Shown one piece after another: positions 8,457 through 17,125 of a stretch of DNA of 64,000 nt. The notes under the pieces are model-generated. The model was not told where the DNA came from and searched no databases. It saw only the letters and a list, made by a program, of their open reading frames with translations. Origin of the DNA: Tractidigestivibacter sp050946515 (GTDB lineage: Bacteria; Actinomycetota; Coriobacteriia; Coriobacteriales; Atopobiaceae); NCBI RefSeq assembly GCF_050946515.1, contig NZ_JBMNUX010000005.1, positions 62,001 through 126,000 on the forward strand, in the 5' to 3' direction. Both the position numbers and the translations under genes were made by a program. How positions within the stretch are numbered: the stretch's first letter is position 1; the number at the start of each line of letters is the position of its first letter.

Positions 8457-10265
8457 CTATGCAGCCTCGTCAAACTGGGAGTTGTAGAGCTTGGCGTACG
8501 CGCCGCCCTTGGCCAAGAGCTCCTCGTGCGTGCCCTTCTCGACGATGTCTCCATGCTCCATCACAAGGATCAGGTCGGCGTTCTTGATCGTCGAGAGACG
8601 GTGCGCGATCACGAAGCTCGTGCGTCCGCTCATCAGCTTGTCCATGGCCTCTTGCACCTTGAGCTCGGTGCGCGTGTCGACCGAGGAGGTTGCCTCGTCC
8701 AGAATCAGCAACGGAGCGTTCTTCAGCATGGCGCGCGCGATCGTAATCAGCTGTCGCTGACCGGCTGACATGCTTGTAGAGTCATTGAGAACGGTATCGT
8801 AGCCGTCGGGCAGCGACTCCACATAGCCGGTGAGTCCGCACGCCTCGCAGGCCTCGTCCAGCATCTCGTCGGTAACGCTCCTAGTGTCAAATGCCAAGTT
8901 CTCCCGAAGCGTGCCCTCAAAGATCCACGTGTCCTGCAGCACCATCGAGAACTGGTTGCGAACGTCTTCGCGAGGCACGTCCTTGGTCGACTTGCCGTCA
9001 ATCAGGATGGAGCCGCCATCCACCTCGTAGAAGCGCTCGAGAAGGTTGACCATCGTGGTCTTTCCGGCGCCAGTGGGCCCAACGATAGCGATCTTCTGGC
9101 CTGGCTTTGCGGCGGCAGAGAAGTCGTGGATGATCTCGTGGCCGGGCGTATAGCCAAAGCGGACGTCCTTGAACTCGACGGAGCCCTCGACCTTGCCGTC
9201 CTTGTCGCCCAGGCGCTCGGTCTTGTGCGATTCGTCCTCAACCTCGTCTGCGTCCAAGAACTCAAAGACGCGCTGGCATGCGGCGGCCATCGACTGCATT
9301 GACGTTGCTGCCTGCGAGATGTTCTGCAAAGGCTGCGTGAAGAGGCGGATGTAGATCATGAACGAGACGATGACGCCAAATTCAATGACCCCGTTTATCG
9401 CGAGAAGCGCTCCGGCAATGCAGACGGCAACATAGCTCAGGTTGCCGATGAAGATCATCACCGGCATGTTGAGACCGGAGAGGAACGACGACTTGTACGC
9501 CGCCTCGTACAGCTTGTCGTTTGTCGCACGGAAGCGTTCGACCACCTGGTCGGTAGCGTTTGTGGTGCGCACGACATCCAGCCCGTCATAGACCTCGGAG
9601 CACTGGCTGTTTATGTCGGCCAGCTCGTTCTGCTGCTTGGTGAACCAGGGCTGCGAGACCCTCACCAGCACTACCATGATTACAACACCTATCAAGGTCG
9701 CAACGACTCCGGCCAGGGTCATGATCCAGTTGGTGATGAGCATCATGATAAGGGCACCCACGAGCTGCGTGAGGGACGCGACCATCGTGGAGAGCGACTG
9801 GTTCATCATCTGGTTGACGGTGTCGACATCGTTCGTGACGCGGGAGAGCGTATCGCCCGTGGGATGGGAGTCAAGATAGGCCAACGGAAGACGATCAATC
9901 TTCTCGGAGATGTCGCGGCGCATATCCTGCGAGATGCGCTGGGATACGTTCGCCATGATGCGTCCCTGGATATAGTTGAGAATAAAGCCGATAACGTAGA
10001 CCCACACGAGGAAGATGGCAATGTCGCCGATGGCGCCAAGATCCATATCGCCCGTAAGGCCGGCGGTGATGAGGTCGGTAATCTCGCCGAGCTTGCTTGG
10101 TCCAACGAGCGTGCAGACTGCACCGGCCATCGAGAGGACGATTGCGGTGATGATGAGCTTCTTGTACTTGGCAATGTAGTGTGCGAACTGCTTGAGGGCG
10201 GGGACGACCTCGACGTTGGTCTCCATGGCGCTCTGGGACACACCTCCGGGCATGTTGTTAGGCAT
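8457..10265 (-). CDS. ABC exporter half-transporter (second subunit of a heterodimer)
   Basis: 602 residues: about six membrane helices (residues 30-330) fused to a nucleotide-binding domain with Walker A GPTGAGKT, Walker B LLILDEATS and switch His in AHRLST. The signature is SMSAGQRQ instead of LSGGQ. ATG at 10265 overlaps the end of the upstream exporter gene by 8 bp (ATGCCTAA), so the two are translationally coupled. This subunit keeps the catalytic Glu after Walker B while its partner does not, the usual arrangement in heterodimeric exporters with one degenerate ATP site. Likely multidrug or lipid export; substrate unknown. Confidence 0.93.
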   Translation of the reverse strand: MPNNMPGGVSQSAMETNVEVVPALKQFAHYIAKYKKLIITAIVLSMAGAVCTLVGPSKLGEITDLITAGLTGDMDLGAIGDIAIFLVWVYVIGFILNYIQGRIMANVSQRISQDMRRDISEKIDRLPLAYLDSHPTGDTLSRVTNDVDTVNQMMNQSLSTMVASLTQLVGALIMMLITNWIMTLAGVVATLIGVVIMVVLVRVSQPWFTKQQNELADINSQCSEVYDGLDVVRTTNATDQVVERFRATNDKLYEAAYKSSFLSGLNMPVMIFIGNLSYVAVCIAGALLAINGVIEFGVIVSFMIYIRLFTQPLQNISQAATSMQSMAAACQRVFEFLDADEVEDESHKTERLGDKDGKVEGSVEFKDVRFGYTPGHEIIHDFSAAAKPGQKIAIVGPTGAGKTTMVNLLERFYEVDGGSILIDGKSTKDVPREDVRNQFSMVLQDTWIFEGTLRENLAFDTRSVTDEMLDEACEACGLTGYVESLPDGYDTVLNDSTSMSAGQRQLITIARAMLKNAPLLILDEATSSVDTRTELKVQEAMDKLMSGRTSFVIAHRLSTIKNADLILVMEHGDIVEKGTHEELLAKGGAYAKLYNSQFDEAA

Positions 10266-12015
10266 TTTCGAGTTCCTCCTTCGAAAGCTGGGACTCAGCA
10301 ATCTCGCGATAGGTGTCGCAGGTCTCCATGAGCTCGTCGTGCGTGCCCTGGCCGACGACGCGACCGCGGTCGAGCACGATAATCCTGTCCGCGTCACGGA
10401 TGGTGCCGATGCGCTGAGCGACGACGATGCGAGTGGTTCCCGCGCACTTGGTCTGGAGATCGGAGCGCAACGCACGGTCCGTTGCGTAGTCAAGCGCAGA
10501 GAACGAGTCGTCGAAGATGATGGTCTCGGGCTTGCGCGCCACGGTGCGGGCGATGGCGAGGCGCTGGCGCTGGCCGCCGGAGACGTTGCGCCCTCCTTGG
10601 TCGATGGGCGCTTCCACACCGCCGAGGTCGTTCACGAACGATGTGGACTGGGAGATGTCCAGCGCTCGTTTGACGCCTTCGTCATCGACCTCCGCGCACG
10701 ACTTCCCCATCTTGATGTTGGAGTCGACGGTACCTGTGAAGAGCTGAGCAGTCTGGGGCACGTAGCCGATACGGTTGTGCAGGTCTTCCAGCTTGTAGTT
10801 CTTAACGTCCACGCCGTCGACCAGCACCTGACCGTCCGTCGCGTCATACAGGCGGTCAATCAGCTGCACAAGGGTCGTCTTGCCCGAGCCGGTGGCACCG
10901 ATGATGGCAACGAACTCGCCAGGGTTGGCCTTAAATGAAACATGCTTCAGCACGCGCGCGCCGCCGTCGGGGTAGGTGAAGGTGACGTCCTTGAACTCGA
11001 CCGCTCCGCGGTCTGCATCGGCGGGTTCAGCACCTGCTCCGTCGGTGACGCTGGAGTCGGTCTCGACGAGCTCCATGATGCGGTTGGCGGAGACCTGGGC
11101 ACGCGGCAGCAGGACGAACACCATGTTGAGCATCAGGAACGCCATGATGACGTTCATCGCGTAGTTGGAGAATACGACCATGTCGGAGAAAATCGTCAGC
11201 TTGTCCGTCGCCCCCACAGACGCAATCATGGCTGCGCCGAGCCAGTAGACGGCAAGCGTGAGGCCGGAGTTCACGAGCGTCATTCCCGGGTTCATGATGG
11301 CCATGGCGTTCTGGGCGACGAGGTTGGTGTTGGTGATCTCGTCGTTGGCAGCGGAGAACCGCTCCTGCTCGTAGGACTCGGCGTTGTAGGCATGCACAGG
11401 ACGAATGCCCACGAGGTGCTCACGGCAGAGGCGGTTGAGGTTATCGGTGAGCTTCTGGATGCTGCGGAAGCGAGGCACGGCGACAATCTGCGTGTAGACG
11501 AGCATGCTCACGACCACGATGACGGCAACGAGCAGGGCCACAGACCATTGCCAGCCCTTGCCCCAGATCTTGGCGACTGCCCAGACGGACATGACGGGCG
11601 CCTTGACGATTGCCTGCAGCCCCATCACGATGAGCGTCTGAATCTGTGTGATGTCGTTGGTGGTGCGGGTAACGAGGCTCGATGACGAGAAGCGGCTGAC
11701 GTCGCCCTTGGAGAGCTCGTTCGCCTTCTCGAAGACCATGCTGCGAAGCGTTCTGGAAAGACCGGCGGCGACCTTCGCAGCCAAGTACGCTACGATGCAG
11801 CTGGCGATCATGCTGCCGATGGCGCAGCCCAACATGAGCAGGCCCTGCTCGATAATCTCACTCATCTCAGAGCCAGGTGTCTCGACAAGCGTCGTGATGT
11901 TGCTCATGTAGTCAGGAAGCGTTAGGTCAAAGAAGACCATAACTACCACGAAAATCGCAGCGAGAACGATTTCCCCCCACTGCTGCTTCGTAAGGTACTT
12001 CAGCACCTTAAGCAT
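10258..12015 (-). CDS. ABC exporter half-transporter (first subunit, degenerate Walker B)
   Basis: 585 residues: N-terminal six-helix domain and C-terminal ATPase with Walker A GATGSGKT and intact signature VSGGQRQ. Walker B reads TIIFDDSFSALD, with Asp where the catalytic Glu normally stands. In TM287/288-type exporters this residue set marks the subunit forming the non-hydrolysing site, matching the weak signature of the partner. ATG at 12015 has AGGAGGAGG upstream. A palindromic element overlapping the promoter region resembles the marR operator, so the upstream MarR protein probably represses this operon. Confidence 0.93.
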   Translation of the reverse strand: MLKVLKYLTKQQWGEIVLAAIFVVVMVFFDLTLPDYMSNITTLVETPGSEMSEIIEQGLLMLGCAIGSMIASCIVAYLAAKVAAGLSRTLRSMVFEKANELSKGDVSRFSSSSLVTRTTNDITQIQTLIVMGLQAIVKAPVMSVWAVAKIWGKGWQWSVALLVAVIVVVSMLVYTQIVAVPRFRSIQKLTDNLNRLCREHLVGIRPVHAYNAESYEQERFSAANDEITNTNLVAQNAMAIMNPGMTLVNSGLTLAVYWLGAAMIASVGATDKLTIFSDMVVFSNYAMNVIMAFLMLNMVFVLLPRAQVSANRIMELVETDSSVTDGAGAEPADADRGAVEFKDVTFTYPDGGARVLKHVSFKANPGEFVAIIGATGSGKTTLVQLIDRLYDATDGQVLVDGVDVKNYKLEDLHNRIGYVPQTAQLFTGTVDSNIKMGKSCAEVDDEGVKRALDISQSTSFVNDLGGVEAPIDQGGRNVSGGQRQRLAIARTVARKPETIIFDDSFSALDYATDRALRSDLQTKCAGTTRIVVAQRIGTIRDADRIIVLDRGRVVGQGTHDELMETCDTYREIAESQLSKEELENA

Positions 12016-12032
12016 TGGTTCCTCCTCCTACT

Positions 12033-12064
12033 GGTAATACTTTCTAATAGTGTTAGTAATTAAT
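12033..12064 (-). promoter_or_regulatory. Candidate MarR operator upstream of the ABC exporter
   Basis: AT-rich dyad with core CTAATAGTGTTAG (12044-12056), arms CTAA/TTAG. It lies between a TATATAAC-like -10 region (about 12072-12082, minus strand) and the ribosome binding site. It shares CTAATAGT with the palindrome in front of marR. Confidence 0.5.
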
Positions 12065-12136
12065 GCTGAGAGTTATATACCACATTTGAGGACGCTCCCA
12101 CGTGGAATTCTTAAAGTGTGCAGAAAAAGTAACTCT

Positions 12137-12643
12137 TTACACAACGCCCGGGAAAACTGGAATTTCGACCCCATCCCTCTGGGTAATCAGCGCGACCATG
12201 CGCTCCGAGATTCGCACGTACTCGCGAGCGTCGTCTACGCCCAGGTCGCGAACGAGCTGGCAAAGACCCGAGATGGCCTCGCGATGGTTCGCGACAAAGA
12301 ACTCCTTCCCCTCGTCCGTCAGGGTTACCGTTATTCGCCTTCGATCGGACGGATCAAGCTCGCGAATCACGAATCCCTTTTTCTCAAGAGAGTTCAGCGT
12401 ATTGGCAACGCGAGCAGTCGAGATGCCAAGCATTGCTGATAGCTCTTTGGGAGACACTTCGCGCTTCTCGGAATAGATTGCTCCCAGCATGGCCATCTCG
12501 CCGCGTGTAGCTCCTTCGATCTTTTTCATCGGCCCACGAGAGAGCACGCCGAAGTTATAAAAGAGCCTGGTCGCGATTTCTTGGATTTCCGGATCAGTCT
12601 CTATAGGGAACTCGCCACCAGAGTGATTGCCAGTCTCTTTCAT
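12137..12643 (-). CDS. MarR-family transcriptional regulator
   Basis: 168 residues with a winged helix-turn-helix: MLGAIYSEKREVSPKELSAMLGISTARVANTLNSLEKKGFV, then the wing with DRRRITVTLTDEG. MarR proteins are dimers that bind palindromes and release them when a toxic ligand binds. ATG at 12643 follows GGAGGAGC. It sits 121 bp upstream of the ABC exporter pair on the same strand. Both it and the exporter carry similar AT-rich dyads, suggesting autoregulation plus control of efflux. Confidence 0.92.
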   Translation of the reverse strand: MKETGNHSGGEFPIETDPEIQEIATRLFYNFGVLSRGPMKKIEGATRGEMAMLGAIYSEKREVSPKELSAMLGISTARVANTLNSLEKKGFVIRELDPSDRRRITVTLTDEGKEFFVANHREAISGLCQLVRDLGVDDAREYVRISERMVALITQRDGVEIPVFPGVV

Positions 12644-12654
12644 TGCTCCTCCAA

Positions 12655-12675
12655 GTTACTATTACTAATAGTTAC
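12655..12675 (-). promoter_or_regulatory. Palindromic operator in front of marR
   Basis: 21-bp near-perfect palindrome centred on 12665: arms GTTACTATTA / TAATAGTTAC, one mismatch; inner 6-3-6 repeat ACTATT-act-AATAGT perfect. It abuts the marR ribosome binding site. Confidence 0.65.
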
Positions 12676-12676
12676 T

Positions 12677-12704
12677 AACCTACAAAATATCTTCGATATG
12701 TCAA
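12677..12704 (-). promoter_or_regulatory. marR promoter
   Basis: On the minus strand TTGACA (12704-12699), 16-bp spacer, then TAGGTT (12682-12677) as a weak -10. The operator begins just downstream, so bound MarR would block initiation. Confidence 0.5.
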
Positions 12705-12882
12705 GTACCCCTCAAAAAAAGCGAGGTTTTCTCGAAGAACGAGGCTCTCGGTAGGTTGCAAGGGTTTTCTCAAGGCACGCCACGCGCAGAAGGCACGGGA
12801 GTCGGTCGTTGGAACTCGGGGGTTCGAAATTACGCATATCGCGTTCAGCCCCTTTCCTTTTTCGCTAGCTCGCAGGCATAAA

Positions 12883-12913
12883 GAAAAAGGCGCCCGGAAC
12901 AAGTCCGGACGCC
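12883..12913 (-). terminator. Terminator of the PTS EIIA gene
   Basis: Stem 12889-12898 with 12904-12913 (GGCGCCCGGA / TCCGGACGCC, one mismatch), then CCTTTTTC on the minus strand. Confidence 0.88.
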
Positions 12914-12937
12914 AAGAAAAGCGCGATCGTGAAAAAG

Positions 12938-13459
12938 CTACTTGGCGTACTTGACCACAACGTCGCCCGCGTTGACCTCGCCGCTCTTAGCGAAGTCCAC
13001 CGACGCCATGTCATCGGTGTTGGTAATGGCCATGATCACAACGTCGTCGTGACCAGCAGCGGCAATTTTCTGCTTCGAGAAGCTCAGAAGCGGCGTGCCG
13101 GCCTTGACCTTGGAGCCCTTCTCGGCGAAGACCTTGAAGCCATCGCCCTTCATCTCGACGGTATCGACGCCCACGTGAATCAGAATCTCGGCGCCATCGT
13201 CAGTCGCAAGCGCGAGGGCGTGGAAGTTGGGGGCACCAATAACGGTAAGAGTGCCGTCAGCAGGAGCATAGACGGTCTCGCCAGAAGGCTTGACTCCGCA
13301 GCCCTTGCCCATGGCGCCGCTGCTGAAGACAGGGTCGCTAACCTCGGAGAGGTCCATTGCGGTGCCGCTCACGGGAGCGAGCAGCGTGCCCGCAGGAGCG
13401 CTCACGCTCAAAGCTTCGGGAACGGACGACTTCTTCTTGAACTTGTCAAAAAATCCCAT
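12938..13459 (-). CDS. Free-standing PTS glucose-type EIIA protein
   Basis: 173-residue EIIA of the glucose/beta-glucoside family. It carries the active-site region ILIHVGVDTVEMKG (phosphorylated His) and the partner His in NFHALALAT. It takes phosphate from HPr and passes it to an EIIB domain; no EIIB or EIIC gene is present in the window. ATG at 13459 is preceded by AAGGAGG and gives the basic leader MGFFDKFKKK typical of stand-alone EIIA. It is directly downstream of the LicT-type antiterminator gene (78-bp gap), so the two are probably co-transcribed. Confidence 0.9.
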   Translation of the reverse strand: MGFFDKFKKKSSVPEALSVSAPAGTLLAPVSGTAMDLSEVSDPVFSSGAMGKGCGVKPSGETVYAPADGTLTVIGAPNFHALALATDDGAEILIHVGVDTVEMKGDGFKVFAEKGSKVKAGTPLLSFSKQKIAAAGHDDVVIMAITNTDDMASVDFAKSGEVNAGDVVVKYAK

Positions 13460-13537
13460 TTTTTCCTCCTTGATACTGCCCCGCCCCATGGCGGTCGCAA
13501 CCAACCCCGAACAACCCTGCCAACAGTCTGAAACTTC

Positions 13538-14392
13538 CTAAGACGAAGCAACGAGCCTGTTTACATGCATCATAAGATAAAGTAATTCCTCATTAGAGCA
13601 GGTCCAACCACATTCCTTGAACAGATAGCTCTGAATCTGCATGACACAGTCATACACCTCAGGAAAGTCCTTGCGGACCTCCTCAAAGAGACTGGAGTTC
13701 CCGCTCTTCTCGTCAGGCGAACCATCAGAAAGGCGCGCAACGAGATAGCGGAAATGTGCCGCAAAACGACGATAGGCATAAGAGTCGTGGCTGAGCCTAA
13801 CGTTCATGGTGGCCTCGATAATCTTCGAGGCGCCTTCGACCAAACGAGTGCTCTCCATCACAAGGTGAATGCTGCTCTTGTCGCCCGCACCTCCGACCTC
13901 GTTGTTCACAAGGTGCATCGCAATGTTGTAGGCCTCGTCCTCGGGAAGATTTGCATACTTGACGCGATGATTGAAGATTCCAACGCCAGTACGACCGATA
14001 GAGAGCTCCAAAGGATAGACGCTTGCGATCTCATTGGCCAGAGGATTGGCAAACTCTGCCCCCTGCTTTCGGCGCTCAATCGCAAACTGCAGGTGGTCTG
14101 CAAGCGTAAGAGGTAGGTTGGGGCCAAGCTTCACGTCGAGCTCGCCGTGCGCGAAGTCGGCTATATCCGAAGCTGCCAAGAGCACGTCGTCATCGATGCC
14201 TGCGAGCATTTCCGCTTGACCGAGCCCAACGTCTTTGAACATACGGACCACACCAGACAGATCGTCGAGGTCATAGGGCATTCGGTGGAAGCCGAGCCCC
14301 TTGCCGAACACAACGACGTCGTGCCCGGCTTCATCTTTTCCTAGGGCAACGTTGTTGCTGATCTTCTTTGTCAGATGCAGCCTTTTTTGCAT
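13538..14392 (-). CDS. licT: LicT/BglG-family transcriptional antiterminator
   Basis: 284 residues: N-terminal CAT RNA-binding domain (MQKRLHLTKKISNNVALGKDEAGHDVVVFGKGLGFH) followed by two PRD modules, the targets of PTS phosphorylation. Family members bind a ribonucleic antiterminator (RAT) in nascent leaders and prevent a terminator from forming. ATG at 14392 has GGGAGGAGA upstream. A RAT-like sequence and a T-tailed hairpin lie in its own leader, implying autoregulation. The PTS EIIA gene follows. The regulated sugar is probably a beta-glucoside, by family; that is inference. Confidence 0.9.
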   Translation of the reverse strand: MQKRLHLTKKISNNVALGKDEAGHDVVVFGKGLGFHRMPYDLDDLSGVVRMFKDVGLGQAEMLAGIDDDVLLAASDIADFAHGELDVKLGPNLPLTLADHLQFAIERRKQGAEFANPLANEIASVYPLELSIGRTGVGIFNHRVKYANLPEDEAYNIAMHLVNNEVGGAGDKSSIHLVMESTRLVEGASKIIEATMNVRLSHDSYAYRRFAAHFRYLVARLSDGSPDEKSGNSSLFEEVRKDFPEVYDCVMQIQSYLFKECGWTCSNEELLYLMMHVNRLVASS

Positions 14393-14461
14393 GGAAGCTC
14401 TCCTCCCAAAAGCCACCACGAAAAATTCCCGAACAGGGGCTCTCAGGGGGCTGCGCGGCAT

Positions 14462-14531
14462 AAAAAATGCTCCTTGGCAAATACCGCACGGCACCTCCGG
14501 GAGCGCCCATGCAAGTAATGCCTCCAGGAGC
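14462..14531 (-). terminator. Conditional terminator in the licT leader
   Basis: On the minus strand GCTCC (14504-14500, or alternatively GCTCCTGG from 14531) can pair with (CCAA)GGAGC ending at 14469, followed directly by ATTTTTT. The upstream pairing partner lies inside the RAT-like element, so RAT folding and terminator folding appear mutually exclusive. Confidence 0.6.
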
Positions 14532-14543
14532 GGAGTAACAACC
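14515..14543 (-). promoter_or_regulatory. RAT-like antiterminator target in the licT leader
   Basis: Minus strand GGTTGTTACTCC...GGAGGCATTAC resembles the LicT/SacY RAT consensus, which begins GGATTGTTACT and ends GGCAAAACC. The two arms CTCC and GGAG close a short hairpin. It precedes a T-tailed terminator and the licT start. Confidence 0.65.
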
Positions 14544-14566
14544 TTGCGTGTCTATAGTACACGCAA
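14544..14566 (-). promoter_or_regulatory. 23-bp palindrome over the licT promoter
   Basis: Perfect 8-bp arms TTGCGTGT / ACACGCAA around CTATAGT. On the minus strand the centre gives a TACTAT-like -10, and the RAT begins one base downstream. This is a probable operator or promoter element; no convincing -35 was seen. Confidence 0.5.
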
Positions 14567-14590
14567 ATGATAGCCGCGATTATCACAAAT

Positions 14591-14627
14591 CCCCGCAGCT
14601 CACCAAATCATTCGGTGAACCGCGGGG
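14591..14627 (-). terminator. Hairpin terminator after the exported repetitive protein
   Basis: Stem CCCCGC...TCACC / GGTGA...GCGGGG (14591-14627) followed by ATTTGT on the minus strand. The T-tract is weak. Confidence 0.6.
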
Positions 14628-14659
14628 ATCTGCAGGGAGGGAAGGGCAATGTCTTCGGC

Positions 14660-16459
14660 TTACGAGAAAAGCGATGAGAACCAGGTGCCAATGCCCTGGA
14701 AGAACGCGACGATGGGATTGGTGTCGGCTTCTTGCGTGCTCGTTGTCGAGGTGGTTTCGGCATCGGTGCCAGCGGTGGATGTGTCGGTGCTCTCCTCCGT
14801 CGTGTCTGAGGAGCCGCCCATGGTCCAAGTGGTGTCAGTTCCGAATGCCTCGTCGAAAGCGCTTCGATCAATGAGGTCGGTTGAAAGCGTCCCCTCGCCG
14901 CTCTCGTCATAGTCGGTCGAGTAGGTGCCGTTCACGGTGACCGTAATATCAGAATCGCCCTGAACAACGGTCTGGCCGTCAGCAACGATGGTGACCGTGT
15001 TGCCATTCTCGTCGACGACCTGTCCTCCGTCAGCAACCGTCAGATTGGAAAGGGTGCAGCTCTCGGTAACAACCCACGTGGAAGTGCTGTCGACATTCAC
15101 CGTGATTGGAGCGTCAGAGGTGGAGCCGGCGCTGTTCTCGTCAATCACGGTGGCGCCTGTCCACGTGGTGTTATCGGTCAGATAGAGCGTCGCAGAGGAA
15201 ATGGTGTCGGCCTCGACGTTGCCCGAGACGTCCTCGCCCATAAGCGTCATCTTCACTGTGGCTCCGTTAGAGCCTGCGCTGCCCCAGTTATTGGAGTCGT
15301 TGCCCGCGGCAAGCAGCAGGTCTGCCGCGTCAGAGTCGAAGTCGAGAGTCGTGTTGGAGAGCACGATGTCGGCCGTGGTGTTCGTGAGATAGAACATCGA
15401 GCCGGAGGTGATCGAGCTCGTCAGCGTTGAGTTCGCTGCCTGGAACGTCGCCGTCTCGCCGGTGGTAGACTCGGCGTCACCCGAGGTCGACTGATAGATG
15501 ATCACGCCGTTCGCAACGGGGTCAGAACCCGTAGTGCCCTCATTTGTGCTGGTCAACGACGAGTTATTAATCAGGATTGTATTCAGGCCCTCCATGCCGG
15601 CAATCTGGCTGCCCGAAGCCGTGCCCGTCACGTTGCTGACCTCGATGTCGCCCGTCGAGTAGATGAGCGGGGAACCGGAGCCCTCGGTCGAGAGCGTCGC
15701 GTCGACCACGGAAATGTAGCCTCCACCACGGTCGGTGGCAATCGCGCCGCTGTGGTCACCTTGCGTAGAGATGTCAACGTCCGCAGCCAGAATCGTGCCT
15801 CCATAGGTGGCGTCGAGGCCACGAGAGTTTCCTGCTGTCGTGTTGATCTGAACGCCATTTGCGAGCACCGTCGCAGAGTCGGTCGAGAAGATTCCATTGG
15901 AGCCTTCGCTCGTAGCCGACAGCGTCATGTCAGAGACGGTGGCTGTCGACCCCTCTCCCACCGCAAGCAAAATCGAGTTCAAGCCATAAAAGTTGCAGTT
16001 GTCACCGTTGGTGTCGTCTCCCGACTTCGTCAAGGTGACGCCAGTCAGCGCAAGGGCGCCGCCATTCTCTACCAGCGCGGCGTTCTCGTCAGTTTCCGTG
16101 GCATCGTACGTTTCGCCATCAGACGAGACGGACTCGCCGTCGGCCGTAATTGCCGCCGAGTAGCTGCCAGAATAGTCATAGGTCATGGTGTTAGCGCCGC
16201 CGCCAGCGCCGCTGGCAGATTCCGACCCACCATCAGGAGCCGTACCGCTAGGCATGCTGGGTGCGCTGCCGCTGGTCTGGTCGGCCGCCGTTTGAGTCGT
16301 CGCGACATCAGTCGTTGTCTCTGCAATGGCGGCAGTGGGAATGGTCGAGAAGACAAGCGTGCCAGAAAGCGCAATGGTTCCAGCAAGGCAGGCGGCGCGC
16401 GCCTTGAAACCGAATTTGGAGTGTGAGTTGTTTTGGGGCTGGATCTGCTTCTTGCTCAT
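14660..16459 (-). CDS. Exported Ser/Thr-rich repetitive protein, probable right-handed beta-helix
   Basis: 599 residues. A basic N-terminus and hydrophobic stretch (ACLAGTIALSGTLVFSTIPTAAIAE) form a signal peptide cleaved near residue 45. The mature part is Ser/Thr/Asp-rich with many short beta-strand repeats (GNSRGLDATYGGTILAADVDIST, SPLIYSTGDIEVSNVTG type), as in parallel beta-helix adhesins or polysaccharide-binding proteins. No LPXTG sorting signal is visible; the C-terminus ends in an aromatic amphipathic segment (NPIVAFFQGIGTWFSSLFS) after a Thr/Glu linker. ATG at 16459 has GAGAGGA upstream. Surface adhesion or glycan interaction is a guess. Confidence 0.75.
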   Translation of the reverse strand: MSKKQIQPQNNSHSKFGFKARAACLAGTIALSGTLVFSTIPTAAIAETTTDVATTQTAADQTSGSAPSMPSGTAPDGGSESASGAGGGANTMTYDYSGSYSAAITADGESVSSDGETYDATETDENAALVENGGALALTGVTLTKSGDDTNGDNCNFYGLNSILLAVGEGSTATVSDMTLSATSEGSNGIFSTDSATVLANGVQINTTAGNSRGLDATYGGTILAADVDISTQGDHSGAIATDRGGGYISVVDATLSTEGSGSPLIYSTGDIEVSNVTGTASGSQIAGMEGLNTILINNSSLTSTNEGTTGSDPVANGVIIYQSTSGDAESTTGETATFQAANSTLTSSITSGSMFYLTNTTADIVLSNTTLDFDSDAADLLLAAGNDSNNWGSAGSNGATVKMTLMGEDVSGNVEADTISSATLYLTDNTTWTGATVIDENSAGSTSDAPITVNVDSTSTWVVTESCTLSNLTVADGGQVVDENGNTVTIVADGQTVVQGDSDITVTVNGTYSTDYDESGEGTLSTDLIDRSAFDEAFGTDTTWTMGGSSDTTEESTDTSTAGTDAETTSTTSTQEADTNPIVAFFQGIGTWFSSLFS

Positions 16460-16593
16460 GGGGCGTCCTCTCATCGGGCTTCATCTTGTTGACGAGATCA
16501 CCCTACCGAACAACCCTACAGAATACTTAAAGGATGGTGTTCCCAAAGTGGCTTCCAAGGCGACCCCGTTGATTCTCGAAGCCGCCCCTCGCG

Positions 16594-16736
16594 TACCAAA
16601 TTGCGCGACTTCTGATGCTGGAGCCTGCCAGGTTGCGCGACCTCTGATGCCCGTTTTGCCAAGTTGCGCGATCTCTGATGCCGCACCTGCCAACTTGCGC
16701 GACCTCTGATGCCGCAAAAGTCGCGCAACTTGGCAG
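16594..16736 (+). repeat. 31-bp tandem repeat array, copy 1, ending in an inverted unit
   Basis: Four head-to-tail units start at 16594, 16626, 16657 and 16688, each near TGCCAACTTGCGCGACCTCT followed by GATGCCGCACC. The last unit is followed by an inverted half-unit (16720-16735) that pairs with it at 15 of 16 positions, leaving a 16-nt loop. Confidence 0.85.
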
Positions 16737-16740
16737 CGTG

Positions 16741-17112
16741 CCGTTGTGTGGGGCTGACGAAAAAGTGGCGACACCCATCGTGTGGGGCAGGATTCTCGCT
16801 CAGCTCCTCTAGCTGGTATTTCTCCAGATGCCCTCTCCCATTGTGCGGAGCAGGGCGAGAAGTCCTAGGCGGCTTTCGCGTTGTGTGGGGATTTTCGCCC
16901 CTCCCATGACCCGCCCGCGAGAGAGGCTTCGCAAAGTCGCAGGTAGGAGATTGGCACATTGCAGGTAGCAATATGCTCAGTCCCACACAACAGAACTGCG
17001 CGGCGCCATCGGGCGAGCAGACCCGCACATCATATTGTCCGACCTGCGAAAATGCCACCGGCTCCCACACAACGGGCAGGGTCATTCGACCGCAGGTCCC
17101 ACACAACGGGAG
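16741..17112. repeat. Scattered CCCACACAACGG-type repeats
   Basis: Copies of CCCACACAACGG or close variants occur in inverted orientation near 16741, 16778, 16840 and 16881 and in direct orientation near 16982, 17064 and 17098, with no fixed period. The same motif occurs as a regular 20-bp tandem array at 59.96-60.03 kb. Confidence 0.7.
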
Positions 17113-17125
17113 GGCGACCCTTTCC

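Noticed and set aside
12675..12902. 75-residue minus-strand ORF between marR and the EIIA gene
   Set aside because: It covers the marR promoter and the EIIA terminator and has no domain or binding site.
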